From MD308 sp051888795 (GTDB lineage: Bacteria > Bacillota > Clostridia > Lachnospirales > Lachnospiraceae), in the NCBI GenBank assembly GCA_051888795.1, contig JBJFCD010000015.1, forward strand, positions 12,826-76,825: a stretch of DNA of 64,000 nt. The letters are read 5' to 3'. Under the pieces are notes generated by a model. The model was given only the letters and a program-made list of their open reading frames with translations, did not search any database and was not told the origin of the DNA. The first letter of the stretch is position 1, and every line of letters begins with the position of its first letter. The position numbers were made by a program, and so were the translations under genes. This document shows, in pieces, positions 25,345 through 33,746 of this stretch.

Positions 25345-26109
25345 TTAAACCCGCTTACAATACTTGTCCAACAGGCTGATGTAACCCTTTCCGGATTTCA
25401 GTTTTCCCCACGGAGTTGTTCCATTATACTCAATCTCAGTGATCGTATAAGTCCCCTTATCCTTAATGGATCCAACTGCTTTTGTATTAGCTCCGGCACC
25501 TGCACGGATAGTAAGCTCATTTACCAGAACTTTTACAAGGAACTCGCCAGTCCCTTTCTGATCAGAATCTTCTACAGTAAGCTTATCATGGAATGCAGTC
25601 TTCCATTTCTTATTTTTCTCTGCAGTTCCACACCAGTACGCCGGACATCTCTTTCCATTGACATCGAAATGCCGGATGACATTGCTTGCCGGAACACTAT
25701 ATTTCTTCATCAACTTTCTCGTCAGCTCAAGAGCATTGGCAATCGTCTGAGCTGATGGATAGACTTTTCCATCTTTCACATCATCACACAGCTCAATGCT
25801 GATACTGTTGCTGTTCGTGCATTTCCCGTAAAGTTTACCGCCACCAGTCATTTTACAATTACTGTACTTGCTTCCACCAACGCTCCATGCAATACAGCCA
25901 TCCGGAACAGACTGCGTGACGCTGTCGGAATCCACAAAGTAATGAGCAGACGCTTTCACAATATGCTCCTTGAAGTAGTTGGCATTGCTCTCATCATGGT
26001 CACCGTTATTGCCGGTGTAGTGAATAACAATGTATTTGATGTCGGAAAGTTTTCTCGTTCCACCATAGTTCTTTTTGTTGGCCAGTTTCTTCTTTAATAT
26101 ATATGACAT
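25345..26109 (-). CDS. Endolysin, N-acetylmuramoyl-L-alanine amidase with SH3-like domain
   Basis: About 254 aa from the ATG at 26109 (AAAGGAG upstream). The Amidase_2 domain has the zinc His30 in IKYIVIHYTGN, a second His in ASAHYFVDSD and the C-terminal RHFDVNGKRCPAYW. Residues ~185-254 resemble a bacterial SH3 repeat (LTIRAGAGANTKAVGSIK). It cleaves peptidoglycan at lysis. It is the last gene of the lytic operon, beside the holin. Confidence 0.93.
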   Translation of the reverse strand: MSYILKKKLANKKNYGGTRKLSDIKYIVIHYTGNNGDHDESNANYFKEHIVKASAHYFVDSDSVTQSVPDGCIAWSVGGSKYSNCKMTGGGKLYGKCTNSNSISIELCDDVKDGKVYPSAQTIANALELTRKLMKKYSVPASNVIRHFDVNGKRCPAYWCGTAEKNKKWKTAFHDKLTVEDSDQKGTGEFLVKVLVNELTIRAGAGANTKAVGSIKDKGTYTITEIEYNGTTPWGKLKSGKGYISLLDKYCKRV

Positions 26110-26124
26110 AATAAACTCCTTTCC

Positions 26125-26140
26125 TGTGCGACGTCGCACA
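26125..26140. repeat. 16-bp palindrome, copy 1
   Basis: TGTGCGACGTCGCACA, perfect palindrome, just upstream of the endolysin ribosome site. An identical copy is at 32847-32862. Confidence 0.9.
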
Positions 26141-26142
26141 AT

Positions 26143-26168
26143 AAAAGAGAGCCTGTTGCCGACTCTCT
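26143..26168 (-). terminator. Small hairpin terminator before endolysin
   Basis: AGAGAG / CTCTCT (plus-strand 26146-26151, 26163-26168) followed on the minus strand by TTTTAT. It overlaps the end of the upstream gene. Confidence 0.55.
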
Positions 26169-26460
26169 ATAAATCTCCCCACGTACAATCAATCATGTCT
26201 ACTGTCCTTCCTGCCATATCGTGATGGCAATCCGGAAGATATTGAATCTTTCCATCTGTTACAAAGAAATGCTCTCTCACATGACCGGTTTCCGGATTTT
26301 CTACCGGATACTGCATCAGCATTGATGGTCTAAACGTGGGCTTATCGAAATCTCCGTTGAAGCTCCATCTTTTGTCAAATAAAACGTTCATCCCTGTTGC
26401 CGGTGATGTGACCATGTATCCTTGATGTACGCCATTTTCAGTTAGTTCCAATACTTTCAT
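26167..26460 (-). CDS. Phage protein, DUF6527-like
   Basis: About 97 aa from the ATG at 26460 (GGAGATTTAC upstream). It has the pattern of small DUF6527-type proteins: WSFNGDFDKPTFRPSMLM, HFFVTDGKIQYLPDCHHDMA and MIDCTWGDL, with a His-His-Asp group that could hold a metal. The role is unknown; these genes lie in phage lysis or tail regions. Confidence 0.7.
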   Translation of the reverse strand: MKVLELTENGVHQGYMVTSPATGMNVLFDKRWSFNGDFDKPTFRPSMLMQYPVENPETGHVREHFFVTDGKIQYLPDCHHDMAGRTVDMIDCTWGDL

Positions 26461-26472
26461 GTAAATCTCCAT

Positions 26473-26499
26473 AAAAAGAGGACGATGTTACTCGCCCTC
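26473..26499 (-). terminator. Small terminator after the holin gene
   Basis: Minus-strand GAGGGCGA / TCGTCCTC (8 bp, one G-U) followed by TTTTTAT. It begins at the holin stop codon. Confidence 0.65.
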
Positions 26500-26792
26500 T
26501 ACTCTTCCTTATTTAACTGCTTAATTATCTGGTTTACATAAGTACTTAATCCAGCTACCAGAATTCCCTGGACAATCGCCGTGAATACCGCAAGTGCAAT
26601 ATCCTGCGCCGTAGCGAATGATGCCGTAGCCATCACCCAGATGCCACAGACAAAGATGCCTGCGATTCCAAGTACAAGTGGGATGTACTTATCCTTGATA
26701 AATGCTGCCTGTTTCAGCCACACGCCGATAAAGTACAAAACGATTGCCACCACTACAAGTTCCGGTTTTACATAATTCATAATCTGTTCCAT
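26499..26792 (-). CDS. Phage holin
   Basis: A 97-aa protein with three predicted helices: VVVAIVLYFIGVWLKQAAF, YIPLVLGIAGIFVCGIWVMA and a third around DIALAVFTAIVQGILVAGLS. It has a charged C-terminus. This is the layout of the A118-type (Phage_holin_7) family. It makes membrane holes that release the endolysin. Confidence 0.85.
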   Translation of the reverse strand: MEQIMNYVKPELVVVAIVLYFIGVWLKQAAFIKDKYIPLVLGIAGIFVCGIWVMATASFATAQDIALAVFTAIVQGILVAGLSTYVNQIIKQLNKEE

Positions 26793-26793
26793 C

Positions 26794-27024
26794 TCAATTC
26801 TCCTTTTCTTCCAAATCCTTAATTCTGTGATTTGCTACTTTCATTTTTTCTTCTAATATATATGTACGCTCAACCACACTATTGTGTTTCTCCACTCTTT
26901 TTGTAAGTTCATCAAGCTTGTATTCCATGAGCGCACGAGTCTTTTCCTGCTGACCATGATTGCTGATCAGACAGACCAGAAGCGTCACACCTGCTGAGAT
27001 GCAGGCTGAAATAATTGTTTCCAT
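26794..27024 (-). CDS. XhlA/BhlA-like lysis-associated membrane protein
   Basis: About 76 aa from the ATG at 27024 (AGGAG 7 bases away). One N-terminal helix (IISACISAGVTLLVCLIS) is followed by a coiled coil rich in charged residues (KLDELTKRVEKHNSVVERTY). It ends one base before the holin start. Such proteins assist holin-endolysin lysis. Confidence 0.7.
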   Translation of the reverse strand: METIISACISAGVTLLVCLISNHGQQEKTRALMEYKLDELTKRVEKHNSVVERTYILEEKMKVANHRIKDLEEKEN

Positions 27025-27052
27025 ATACATTCTCCTGTCTTAATTTTCTGCA

Positions 27053-27076
27053 TAAAAATAAGACCTCTACGGTCTT
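27053..27076 (-). terminator. Small terminator
   Basis: AAGACC / GGTCTT (27060-27065, 27071-27076) followed on the minus strand by a T-rich run. Confidence 0.6.
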
Positions 27077-27111
27077 GCTCTGATTTCCATATTTCACCTG
27101 CTTTCTAGGTA

Positions 27112-27136
27112 TAAAAAGAGAGGAATTTCCCCTCTC
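27112..27136 (-). terminator. Small terminator
   Basis: GAGAGG / CCTCTC (27118-27123, 27131-27136) followed on the minus strand by TTTTTAT, at the end of the next gene upstream. Confidence 0.65.
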
Positions 27137-27554
27137 AGTTCTTATCCTTGTTTATTCCAGCTTTCTGTTTTATTATGTTCATTAACTCCGAAAAATCGTT
27201 GCTCATGACGATCTTTTCTATTTCATTAAAATACGCATCCGTTTCTTCACTACCAAAGGCATAATTAAAATCATATATCGCGTCATAAAGGTTATAAATA
27301 ATCACAATCTGGCTTGGTGTTAAATAGTCTAATTCTAACAACATATTCTGCCATTCATCATTATATCTTATATTTGGCATTACGTTGTTTCCACCTATTT
27401 TATATTGTGTAGTATATTTAATTATACTTAATACATCATAATACAATAATCTCGCACTGTGCTTACGCTTATTTACACCATTAACGATTCCAAATATTGT
27501 CTCTGTGACAATTGTCAATACAGCACCTAACAAAACACATAATACTTCTATCAT
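27135..27554 (-). CDS. Membrane-anchored hypothetical protein
   Basis: A 139-aa protein with an N-terminal membrane segment (EVLCVLLGAVLTIVTETIFG) and a mostly helical cytoplasmic part. I do not recognise a domain. It is more AT-rich than the structural genes and is bounded by terminators on both sides, so it may be a cargo gene (moron) inserted upstream of the lysis genes. Confidence 0.6.
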   Translation of the reverse strand: MIEVLCVLLGAVLTIVTETIFGIVNGVNKRKHSARLLYYDVLSIIKYTTQYKIGGNNVMPNIRYNDEWQNMLLELDYLTPSQIVIIYNLYDAIYDFNYAFGSEETDAYFNEIEKIVMSNDFSELMNIIKQKAGINKDKN

Positions 27555-27631
27555 ATATATCTTCTCCTTCCACCGCCATTATACGACAAAAGGAAAGTTT
27601 TTCCAAGGAATTTACTTGTCAGTGATTGCGT

Positions 27632-27664
27632 AAAAATACCAACCACCGGGTTGATGGTTGGTAT
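27632..27664 (-). terminator. Strong terminator
   Basis: ATACCAACCA / TGGTTGGTAT, 10-bp perfect stem (27636-27645, 27655-27664), followed on the minus strand by TTTTTA. Confidence 0.9.
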
Positions 27665-27676
27665 CAAAAACTTGTA

Positions 27677-27865
27677 TTAATGATTTGGCGCACAATCTGC
27701 GCAAAATCCATTTCCTGCATCACCATTCTCAAAATCATCTGCATCGAACACCCTTCCGCAGTCAGGACATGTAAAGTATTCACCGACACATTCTTCGCAT
27801 ACATATCCTCCATTATAGTGCTCATACTCTGCTCCTGATTTTCCACAACTTATACATTTAGCCAT
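27677..27865 (-). CDS. Small zinc-ribbon protein
   Basis: A 62-aa protein with four CxxC-type pairs: AKCISCGKSG, GGYVCEECVGE, FTCPDCGRVF and GFCADCAPNH. The eight cysteines suggest two zinc sites. GGGAGG precedes the start. Function unknown; stands alone with its own terminator. Confidence 0.7.
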   Translation of the reverse strand: MAKCISCGKSGAEYEHYNGGYVCEECVGEYFTCPDCGRVFDADDFENGDAGNGFCADCAPNH

Positions 27866-28032
27866 CTAGAATTCCTCCCTTTCATAACCTAATAAGAGAA
27901 TTATACCACTCCGCCCATCAACATTCAATCACCGAGATTTCAGGGGTACAGTCTCCAGAAATAAGTGTACCTCTTTATGTAAATTGGAATTTAACGATTT
28001 CAATAAACTGGAAATTAAAATTTTGCTTGAAG

Positions 28033-28350
28033 TTATATATCTAATGGCTCAATCGCAATCAGCAATTCATGAGTATTATTCACTCGATAGTGATTTTCAA
28101 TAATTTCTTTTTCATGTAGTTTTACCCATTTTATAAGCATTTCTTCTTTGTCTTGTGGAAACGTATCGCTTTTCTGTCGGATATGACCGGCAAAATCTAT
28201 AACAATTTCTTTCTCTTGATACTTCGCATGAATAGATGGGATACACAGCATATAATCCATATCTATACTTATCCCTGCAAATTGAGAAATAACTTGTTTA
28301 CGTAAATATTCTACTCGATTCAAAATATTGTTCAACTCATCCCTTGTCAT
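28033..28350 (-). CDS. Hypothetical protein
   Basis: About 105 aa from the ATG at 28350 (GGAGG upstream); the frame extends to a GTG at 28368 that overlaps the ribosome site. Helical N-terminus (RDELNNILNRVEYLRKQVIS), then a beta-rich part. I do not recognise it. It is AT-rich and isolated between gaps, like the neighbouring acyltransferase, and is probably part of an accessory segment. Confidence 0.55.
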   Translation of the reverse strand: MTRDELNNILNRVEYLRKQVISQFAGISIDMDYMLCIPSIHAKYQEKEIVIDFAGHIRQKSDTFPQDKEEMLIKWVKLHEKEIIENHYRVNNTHELLIAIEPLDI

Positions 28351-28368
28351 TATAGTATTTACCTCCAC

Positions 28369-28598
28369 AAATTCCGATTTTCTGATTTTATTCTAGCATT
28401 CTTATTTGCAAAATTCCATAATGCTTTTCTATTATGTAACTAGAAAACGAATGGTCAATACCATAGGTCGGACGTGAAGTTTATGTGGCTCCCTCTTTCC
28501 GTACTGGCAGCATTGATTGCTACCAGTAGTGGTTTAAGTCAGCTTTAGTTAACATTCTACCAAGAAAGATAACTTATTATTAAAACAATACATCCATC
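28369..28598. other. Intergenic stretch between divergent accessory genes
   Basis: No open frame of note. A weak inverted repeat (ACTGGCAGC...GCTACCAGT, about 28504-28530) is seen without a T-run. Otherwise nothing is recognised. Confidence 0.4.
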
Positions 28599-28627
28599 TT
28601 CCAAATTATTTTTTCTCGTGATATAAT
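28599..28627 (+). promoter_or_regulatory. Putative promoter of the acyltransferase gene
   Basis: TTCCAA (28599-28604), 17 bases, TATAAT (28622-28627); GGAGG and the ATG follow 26 bases later. It is independent of the lytic operon. Confidence 0.55.
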
Positions 28628-28652
28628 TTGCCCATTAGGAGGTATATCTATT

Positions 28653-29687
28653 ATGGAAGCATCTAAATCAGAGATAAAATCTATCCAAGGCTTATCAGTA
28701 TTAGCAATGCTTTGCCTTCATTTGTTTTGTCGCTATGACTTTTCAAATTTATACACACCGATATTTTACTTATTTGGGTATCCAATTTGTTTTTACTTTG
28801 CTCAAATATCAGATTTTTGTGTTATGGGATTTGCTTTTTGTAGCGGTTACGCCCATTATCTTTTATTTGAAACTGATCGATTTTATTTCTACAACAGAAT
28901 AAAAAGTCTTTTGAAATTGATTGTAAATTTTTGGATTGTTTTAATACTGTTTACTTTGATAAGCTTAATCATCGGAAATGGAGCTGAAATTCCGGGATCA
29001 TTAAACGATTTTTTAGGGAATCTACTCCTCTACAACCTTAGTTATAACGGCGCATGGTGGTACTTATTAACTTACATAATCTTAGTTTTTACATCCATTC
29101 CTGTAATTAAACTAATTAAAAAACATAGCCTTATTATGTTCCTAGTCCTGACCTGTATTTACGGAGTATCCTATATTATCCGTTTTAATCATCCGTCAGA
29201 AAACTGGTTCATACGACAGGCGTATTTATACGGCATGACGGTTTTTGAATACTCTATAGGAATACTATTCAGGAAATACGAAGTATTTCGTAAAGCCTCC
29301 AATATATGGAATAAAATTCAAGGTAAGAGCAAATACGTCGGATTAGCCGTCGTAAATTTGATTTTAATCGCCGCCCACACCCTGATAACACATTCTCTTA
29401 TTATCGCACCAGTTACCGGCACAATAATTTTGATTTCTTATCACCTGATTTATGATAAAACTAAACCTTTTGATACTCTTGAGTTTATCGGAAACCATTC
29501 TACTAACCTCTGGTTAACTCATATGTTCTTTTTTCAATACATTTTTATAAATCTTGTTTTTGTTGCTAAATACCCGATTCTTATTTATTCGTTATTATTA
29601 TTCATAACTCTAATTGTTTCAATCGGAATTAAACAAATACAAAAACCTTTTGATTTGCTGATTAACCAGATATTCAAGACAAAATGA
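28653..29687 (+). CDS. Acyltransferase family 3 membrane protein (prophage cargo)
   Basis: A 344-aa protein with about ten helices. The N-terminal SIQGLSVLAMLCLHLFCRYD carries the conserved His of the Acyl_transf_3 family; SYNGAWWYLLTYIILVF and the C-terminal LEFIGNHSTNLWLTHMFFFQ are also typical. Members O-acetylate surface polysaccharides. It opposes the lytic genes, is AT-rich and has its own promoter and terminator. This is the pattern of lysogenic conversion, for example changing the receptor sugar. Confidence 0.88.
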   Translation: MEASKSEIKSIQGLSVLAMLCLHLFCRYDFSNLYTPIFYLFGYPICFYFAQISDFCVMGFAFCSGYAHYLLFETDRFYFYNRIKSLLKLIVNFWIVLILFTLISLIIGNGAEIPGSLNDFLGNLLLYNLSYNGAWWYLLTYIILVFTSIPVIKLIKKHSLIMFLVLTCIYGVSYIIRFNHPSENWFIRQAYLYGMTVFEYSIGILFRKYEVFRKASNIWNKIQGKSKYVGLAVVNLILIAAHTLITHSLIIAPVTGTIILISYHLIYDKTKPFDTLEFIGNHSTNLWLTHMFFFQYIFINLVFVAKYPILIYSLLLFITLIVSIGIKQIQKPFDLLINQIFKTK

Positions 29688-29697
29688 TAAAGATAGT

Positions 29698-29726
29698 GGG
29701 CGCGGACTCAATCCTCGCCCTTTCTA
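29698..29726 (+). terminator. Terminator of the acyltransferase gene
   Basis: GGGCGCGG (29698-29705) and CCTCGCCC (29713-29720), one mismatch, followed by TTTCTATT. Confidence 0.7.
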
Positions 29727-29754
29727 TTATGCCAGATAATAGAATATGTTTCCA

Positions 29755-30540
29755 TCAATAGAAATCTACCATTCGGTTTTCTATAACCTGTACTTGCTTT
29801 AACTTTCCTACGTGTGACCGATGTAGATTATCGTTCAACAATGTTGCGAACGTATAATCGTTTAAGCCTATCAGATTGTATATATCAATTATCGGGATAG
29901 ATAGGTCGCTGCAGATCTGGTTGATTAAATCTGTTTGATTTTTGCTATTGTAAGGCTTCGTATGCTCCGAGTCCAACCAACCCGTCATTTTCTGTACATT
30001 GCAAACTGCAATACCAAGTTTCGGGTACGCAGTTTGTGCTGTTTTAATCATGTACCGTAGAGCACCGCCTGTCGTGTAAGTATCAAATTCGTTTTCTTCA
30101 TTATCTAATGTGACATCTTTTAATGCGTCATTGGTTCCGAAATCAATAATGAGATTATCAGCAGTTGACATATCAAAGGCTTTCATTTCAGATACTTGGG
30201 AAGTAAAGTTTCTATCCTCCTGATATGCCTCCTGATTTGTAAATATACCTGATATTAAAGCATCAACCATTCCAACACCACTGAAAGGATCATAGTTCGC
30301 AACTCCCATTTTTGCCATCGTAGTACCACCTTGACACCAGTTATAGCATTTTGCTCCGCTATGATATTGAAACAAATAAGGAATTGTAACACCATCAGGT
30401 TGTGTGTAAGCATGAATGGAATCGCCAAGCCAGATAATATTTTTGTCTTTGAATTTACGTTGCAGTTCCGAAACAGTAGAACCGGAAGATGATGTGCCGT
30501 CGGATGTGATTTTATTTCCATTAATATCATACAAACTCAT
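29755..30540 (-). CDS. SGNH/GDSL-type esterase of the phage tail
   Basis: A 261-aa protein. A ~30-residue linker is followed by the SGNH hydrolase blocks: IIWLGDSIHA (Ser), CQGGTT (Gly), IDFGTNDAL (Asn) and DNLHRSHVG (His). Such domains deacetylate glycans. Its place among tail genes suggests a host-surface-degrading tail component. Its start overlaps the stop of the tail fibre gene. Confidence 0.85.
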   Translation of the reverse strand: MSLYDINGNKITSDGTSSSGSTVSELQRKFKDKNIIWLGDSIHAYTQPDGVTIPYLFQYHSGAKCYNWCQGGTTMAKMGVANYDPFSGVGMVDALISGIFTNQEAYQEDRNFTSQVSEMKAFDMSTADNLIIDFGTNDALKDVTLDNEENEFDTYTTGGALRYMIKTAQTAYPKLGIAVCNVQKMTGWLDSEHTKPYNSKNQTDLINQICSDLSIPIIDIYNLIGLNDYTFATLLNDNLHRSHVGKLKQVQVIENRMVDFY

Positions 30541-32525
30541 TATTCCGATACCTCCTCATAACTAAATGTCCCGATACCTTTGTTTTCATGAAACTTACCA
30601 GTCACAGTGTCATACATACCAATTTTCCCCACGATCATTGCAGGTACAAATTCATGCAATAATTCGTTTGTGGAATCATCATAAACTTTAAACCAATATA
30701 CTGTGGTATCAGCAGGAACATAATTCGCCATATTTCCCGGATTCGTCTGTTCGTTATAATTCACTTTAAACAAGTATAAAGGAATAATCGGAAGAGTTTC
30801 ACTGTCTTCAAATGAAACAGTACCGTTTGTTACATTCGATTGTTGTGTCGTATATTCAGCATCAAGATAAACAGCCTGTAAACCGCTTTTCAGCACAAAA
30901 TAAAATTGTTTATTTGTAAGCAAATTCGCATCTGTTCCGTTCCAAGTTCCGATATTTGTATTGTTTAATCCGTTTAACATGCAAGAAATTGACATTTTTT
31001 GCGCATTGTACAAATACAAATTTTTATAAGCTGTGCCAACGTTGTACATATCAGCACCAAAGAAATATTTTGTAGGTTCTGATAACTTCATACAAAATTC
31101 GTATCTGTGACCAACGTCTGCCAATACTTCAGTATCAATATATGAATTTCCATCTCCAGTGATAGATTTTAAGATCGTAATTTCTTCTGTGCTTCCTGAT
31201 TGCTTTGCACTTGCTGTGACAACAATGTTTCCTGTAGCACTGCCAATTGTAATTACTCCATCTGCGTATGCAATATCAGTAATATCAATACCACCCATTG
31301 TTACAATTACAGAATCAAATTCATGACCTGTGTCTGGTGTAAGATTTGCTTCATAAGGACTGTTTTCTGTAATAGTAGTTACTGGATTATCCGTTGACAC
31401 ATTTGTAAGATTGTTCGTGATTGTATATGTTACGATTTCAGACTCTACCGCCACTGTTACTTCACAACTTGCAGAGTAACTTCCTGCTTTTGCAGTTATC
31501 GTACAGGAACCATTTGAAACAGGTGTTACAACGCCATTTGCGACAGTCGCAATTTCTTCATTATCTGATTCCCATGTAACTTTATCTGTGCTGTTCGAAG
31601 GTTCCACAGTTACCACCAAAGTCTGTGTTGCTGAATCTGTAAAGGATAATGTTGTCTTGTTAAGCGTAATACCTGTAGCTGGAACAGTTTCACCATTTCT
31701 TAAAATAGCAATCAACTCTGTCCATTTAGAGCCGCCATCGGCAGTGGTGTATGCAAGATAATTCCCCACTTCTTCCAATTTGTCAATTGCTTCTGTGGAG
31801 AGTCCAGTTCCAGTCTGTTTACCAATCTCCCCAGAAAGTGAACTAATATCTTCCGTGTTTTTATTCAGTTGTGCTTTTTCATCTGCTGTCATTCCGGACG
31901 GTGGATTCTCATCCATATAATTATTCACATACCCCTGCATCGCCTCCGGAGTTGCAATGGCTTCCACCTCATCCATCCGGTTCAGTAGCTGTGTGATGAT
32001 ATCCGGATATTTTTCTTCAATCGCTTCTCCGTCTGGTAAAGTTAATAATACCGTTCCGACTGCAGGTGTTGTTTTCCACCTTGTCTTTAACGAATCCCCA
32101 TCTGCGAATTTTGCCACAACTGCAAATCCGATAAATCCAGGATTTTTAAGGACATTCCCGGATAACTTCCATGAGAATGTGATATAATCCCCATCCACCG
32201 CCATGTCTTCACAATAATACATATCTGGTGTCGTGTCCGGAATCGAGGTTATATTCTTCTCTTTTACTGACATATAAGAAATGTATATCCGGTGCTTGGA
32301 TAAGTCGATGTTGTCTCCCACGATTTTCGGGCATTTGAAATATTTTCTTTCAACATCACATTCCCCAGATGTTCCAAATAATGTCTCGCTTGCCGGTACA
32401 TTGATCATTCTTGTTTCCGGATCAATCATTAAGATATCATTCACCGGTTCCACCAAATAAGTTTCCGGATTCGCTTCCATCTCTGCAAGAATCTGCGCTT
32501 CTAATTCTTCTGTTGTACTAGCCAT
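30540..32525 (-). CDS. Phage tail fibre/baseplate protein with Ig-like domains
   Basis: A 661-aa protein. The N-terminal ~180 residues resemble BppU-type baseplate domains (YISYMSVKEKNITSIPDTTP). A coiled stretch follows (TADEKAQLNKNTEDISSL). A Big_2-type Ig domain (~290-365) has TGITLNKTTLSFTDSATQTL and VANGVVTPVSNGSCTITAKA; a second repeat-like part follows. The C-terminal ~210 residues look like a LamG/concanavalin-type binding domain (GNSYIDTEVLADVGHRYEF). Probably recognises the host surface. Confidence 0.8.
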   Translation of the reverse strand: MASTTEELEAQILAEMEANPETYLVEPVNDILMIDPETRMINVPASETLFGTSGECDVERKYFKCPKIVGDNIDLSKHRIYISYMSVKEKNITSIPDTTPDMYYCEDMAVDGDYITFSWKLSGNVLKNPGFIGFAVVAKFADGDSLKTRWKTTPAVGTVLLTLPDGEAIEEKYPDIITQLLNRMDEVEAIATPEAMQGYVNNYMDENPPSGMTADEKAQLNKNTEDISSLSGEIGKQTGTGLSTEAIDKLEEVGNYLAYTTADGGSKWTELIAILRNGETVPATGITLNKTTLSFTDSATQTLVVTVEPSNSTDKVTWESDNEEIATVANGVVTPVSNGSCTITAKAGSYSASCEVTVAVESEIVTYTITNNLTNVSTDNPVTTITENSPYEANLTPDTGHEFDSVIVTMGGIDITDIAYADGVITIGSATGNIVVTASAKQSGSTEEITILKSITGDGNSYIDTEVLADVGHRYEFCMKLSEPTKYFFGADMYNVGTAYKNLYLYNAQKMSISCMLNGLNNTNIGTWNGTDANLLTNKQFYFVLKSGLQAVYLDAEYTTQQSNVTNGTVSFEDSETLPIIPLYLFKVNYNEQTNPGNMANYVPADTTVYWFKVYDDSTNELLHEFVPAMIVGKIGMYDTVTGKFHENKGIGTFSYEEVSE

Positions 32526-32835
32526 TCTGTTTCACCTCCGCATTTCCTGTTGTGATTCGGTATCCTGGTTTGATTCCGATTACAGATACTTTGAATTCCT
32601 TTTTAGCTAACACTTCTTCCGGAATGATGCAGGCATTTCCGACGAGTCGTTCCGGTACGGGATTCGAATCTAAGTATGTACGGAACTCTGCAATCTTGGC
32701 GCATCCGTTCCACTCTTCGTCGAATGCAAAGCTTGCTTTTAAATATCCGGACGTGCCCGACTGCAGACCAGAGAAATCACATAAAGGATCTTGCTTTACT
32801 GTCTGGCCAGACACAATAAATTTCAATTCTCTCAT
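32518..32835 (-). CDS. Small tail-associated protein
   Basis: A 105-aa, beta-rich protein (KFIVSGQTVKQDPLCDFSG; ASFAFDEEWNGCAKIAEFR). It overlaps the tail fibre start by 8 bases. Similar small proteins precede BppU-type fibres in Clostridia phages. Function unknown. AGGAGG before the start adjoins a 16-bp palindrome. Confidence 0.7.
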   Translation of the reverse strand: MRELKFIVSGQTVKQDPLCDFSGLQSGTSGYLKASFAFDEEWNGCAKIAEFRTYLDSNPVPERLVGNACIIPEEVLAKKEFKVSVIGIKPGYRITTGNAEVKQNG

Positions 32836-32846
32836 TATCTACCTCC

Positions 32847-32862
32847 TGTGCGACGTCGCACA
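32847..32862. repeat. 16-bp palindrome, copy 2
   Basis: TGTGCGACGTCGCACA, identical to 26125-26140 and again directly upstream of a ribosome site. Confidence 0.9.
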
Positions 32863-32873
32863 TTAAATCAATC

Positions 32874-33746
32874 TTACCTTATCCTGATCGCATGTATATA
32901 TCCGAAGCCTGCCGGACAGGTAAGTGTTGAATTACTGCCCTGCATTAAATTCAAAAAGAATGCCGATGTAGAATCAATTTTTACAATTTTTACTATCTGT
33001 AAATTTGTTACCCCTGACGGAGATGCAGCTGCTCCTACATCAATATCCGTAGAATTATTACCCGTCTCACTGATATTAGCACGCCGATACCCTGATGCGT
33101 TTGCGGAAAAACGGGCATTTCCTATCAAGATCCATGTTCCGGCTGGTAAAGCAGTAAAGGTAACATATTTTGAAGTACCACTTGGAATACTTACATCTTG
33201 GCTATTAACTGAAGTATTAACAGCGCCAATGGATCCATCTAACTCATTATATTTTTCAAACAAATCGTCAGTTGTCTTAGCAACCGTCAGTAGCTTCTTC
33301 ACCTCAGTGACACTGATTCCATCATAGTGGATTTCTAAGTATGGACAGTCATCGATCAGATCTCCTTCCTGAAGATCTCCGGCTTCATAACTCGGTGCAA
33401 CCGGCGAAGATTCATCCGGTGTTCCCTGGATCAATACCCACGATGAATTTTCTATCTTGGTTTCATCATTTCTTGTATATCTTGCTACAACCAGATCTAT
33501 CCTCTTGACTCCCTGAGAACCGTTCGTCAGTTCAATCTCGTCATAATTTTCAACAGAAGAAACATTTCCATGATGTGCAAGCATCCCGCTTTTGATCCTA
33601 AGCAGGTTATTTGATACAAGTTCCGGCTCCAGATTGTCATCTCCACTCAAGATATAACTCCCATGTCCGATTGTTCCGTCTATGATCTGGCGGAATTCAT
33701 GTGACGATACATGAGGCGTCCCTGTCTTTCCGGATACTATTTTCAT
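32874..33746 (-). CDS. Phage baseplate/tail protein
   Basis: A 290-aa protein. The N-terminus has the pattern of baseplate-associated proteins (TPHVSSHEFRQIIDGTIGHG; RIDLVVARYTRNDET). The C-terminal third is a beta-rich head (VTFTALPAGTWILIGNARFS). Start overlaps the Gp37-like gene by 4 bases. The exact tail role is inferred from position. Confidence 0.75.
   Translation of the reverse strand: MKIVSGKTGTPHVSSHEFRQIIDGTIGHGSYILSGDDNLEPELVSNNLLRIKSGMLAHHGNVSSVENYDEIELTNGSQGVKRIDLVVARYTRNDETKIENSSWVLIQGTPDESSPVAPSYEAGDLQEGDLIDDCPYLEIHYDGISVTEVKKLLTVAKTTDDLFEKYNELDGSIGAVNTSVNSQDVSIPSGTSKYVTFTALPAGTWILIGNARFSANASGYRRANISETGNNSTDIDVGAAASPSGVTNLQIVKIVKIDSTSAFFLNLMQGSNSTLTCPAGFGYIHAIRIR

Noticed and set aside
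28440..28560. Possible small RNA gene in the gap before the acyltransferase
   Set aside because: Only a weak inverted repeat without promoter or terminator.
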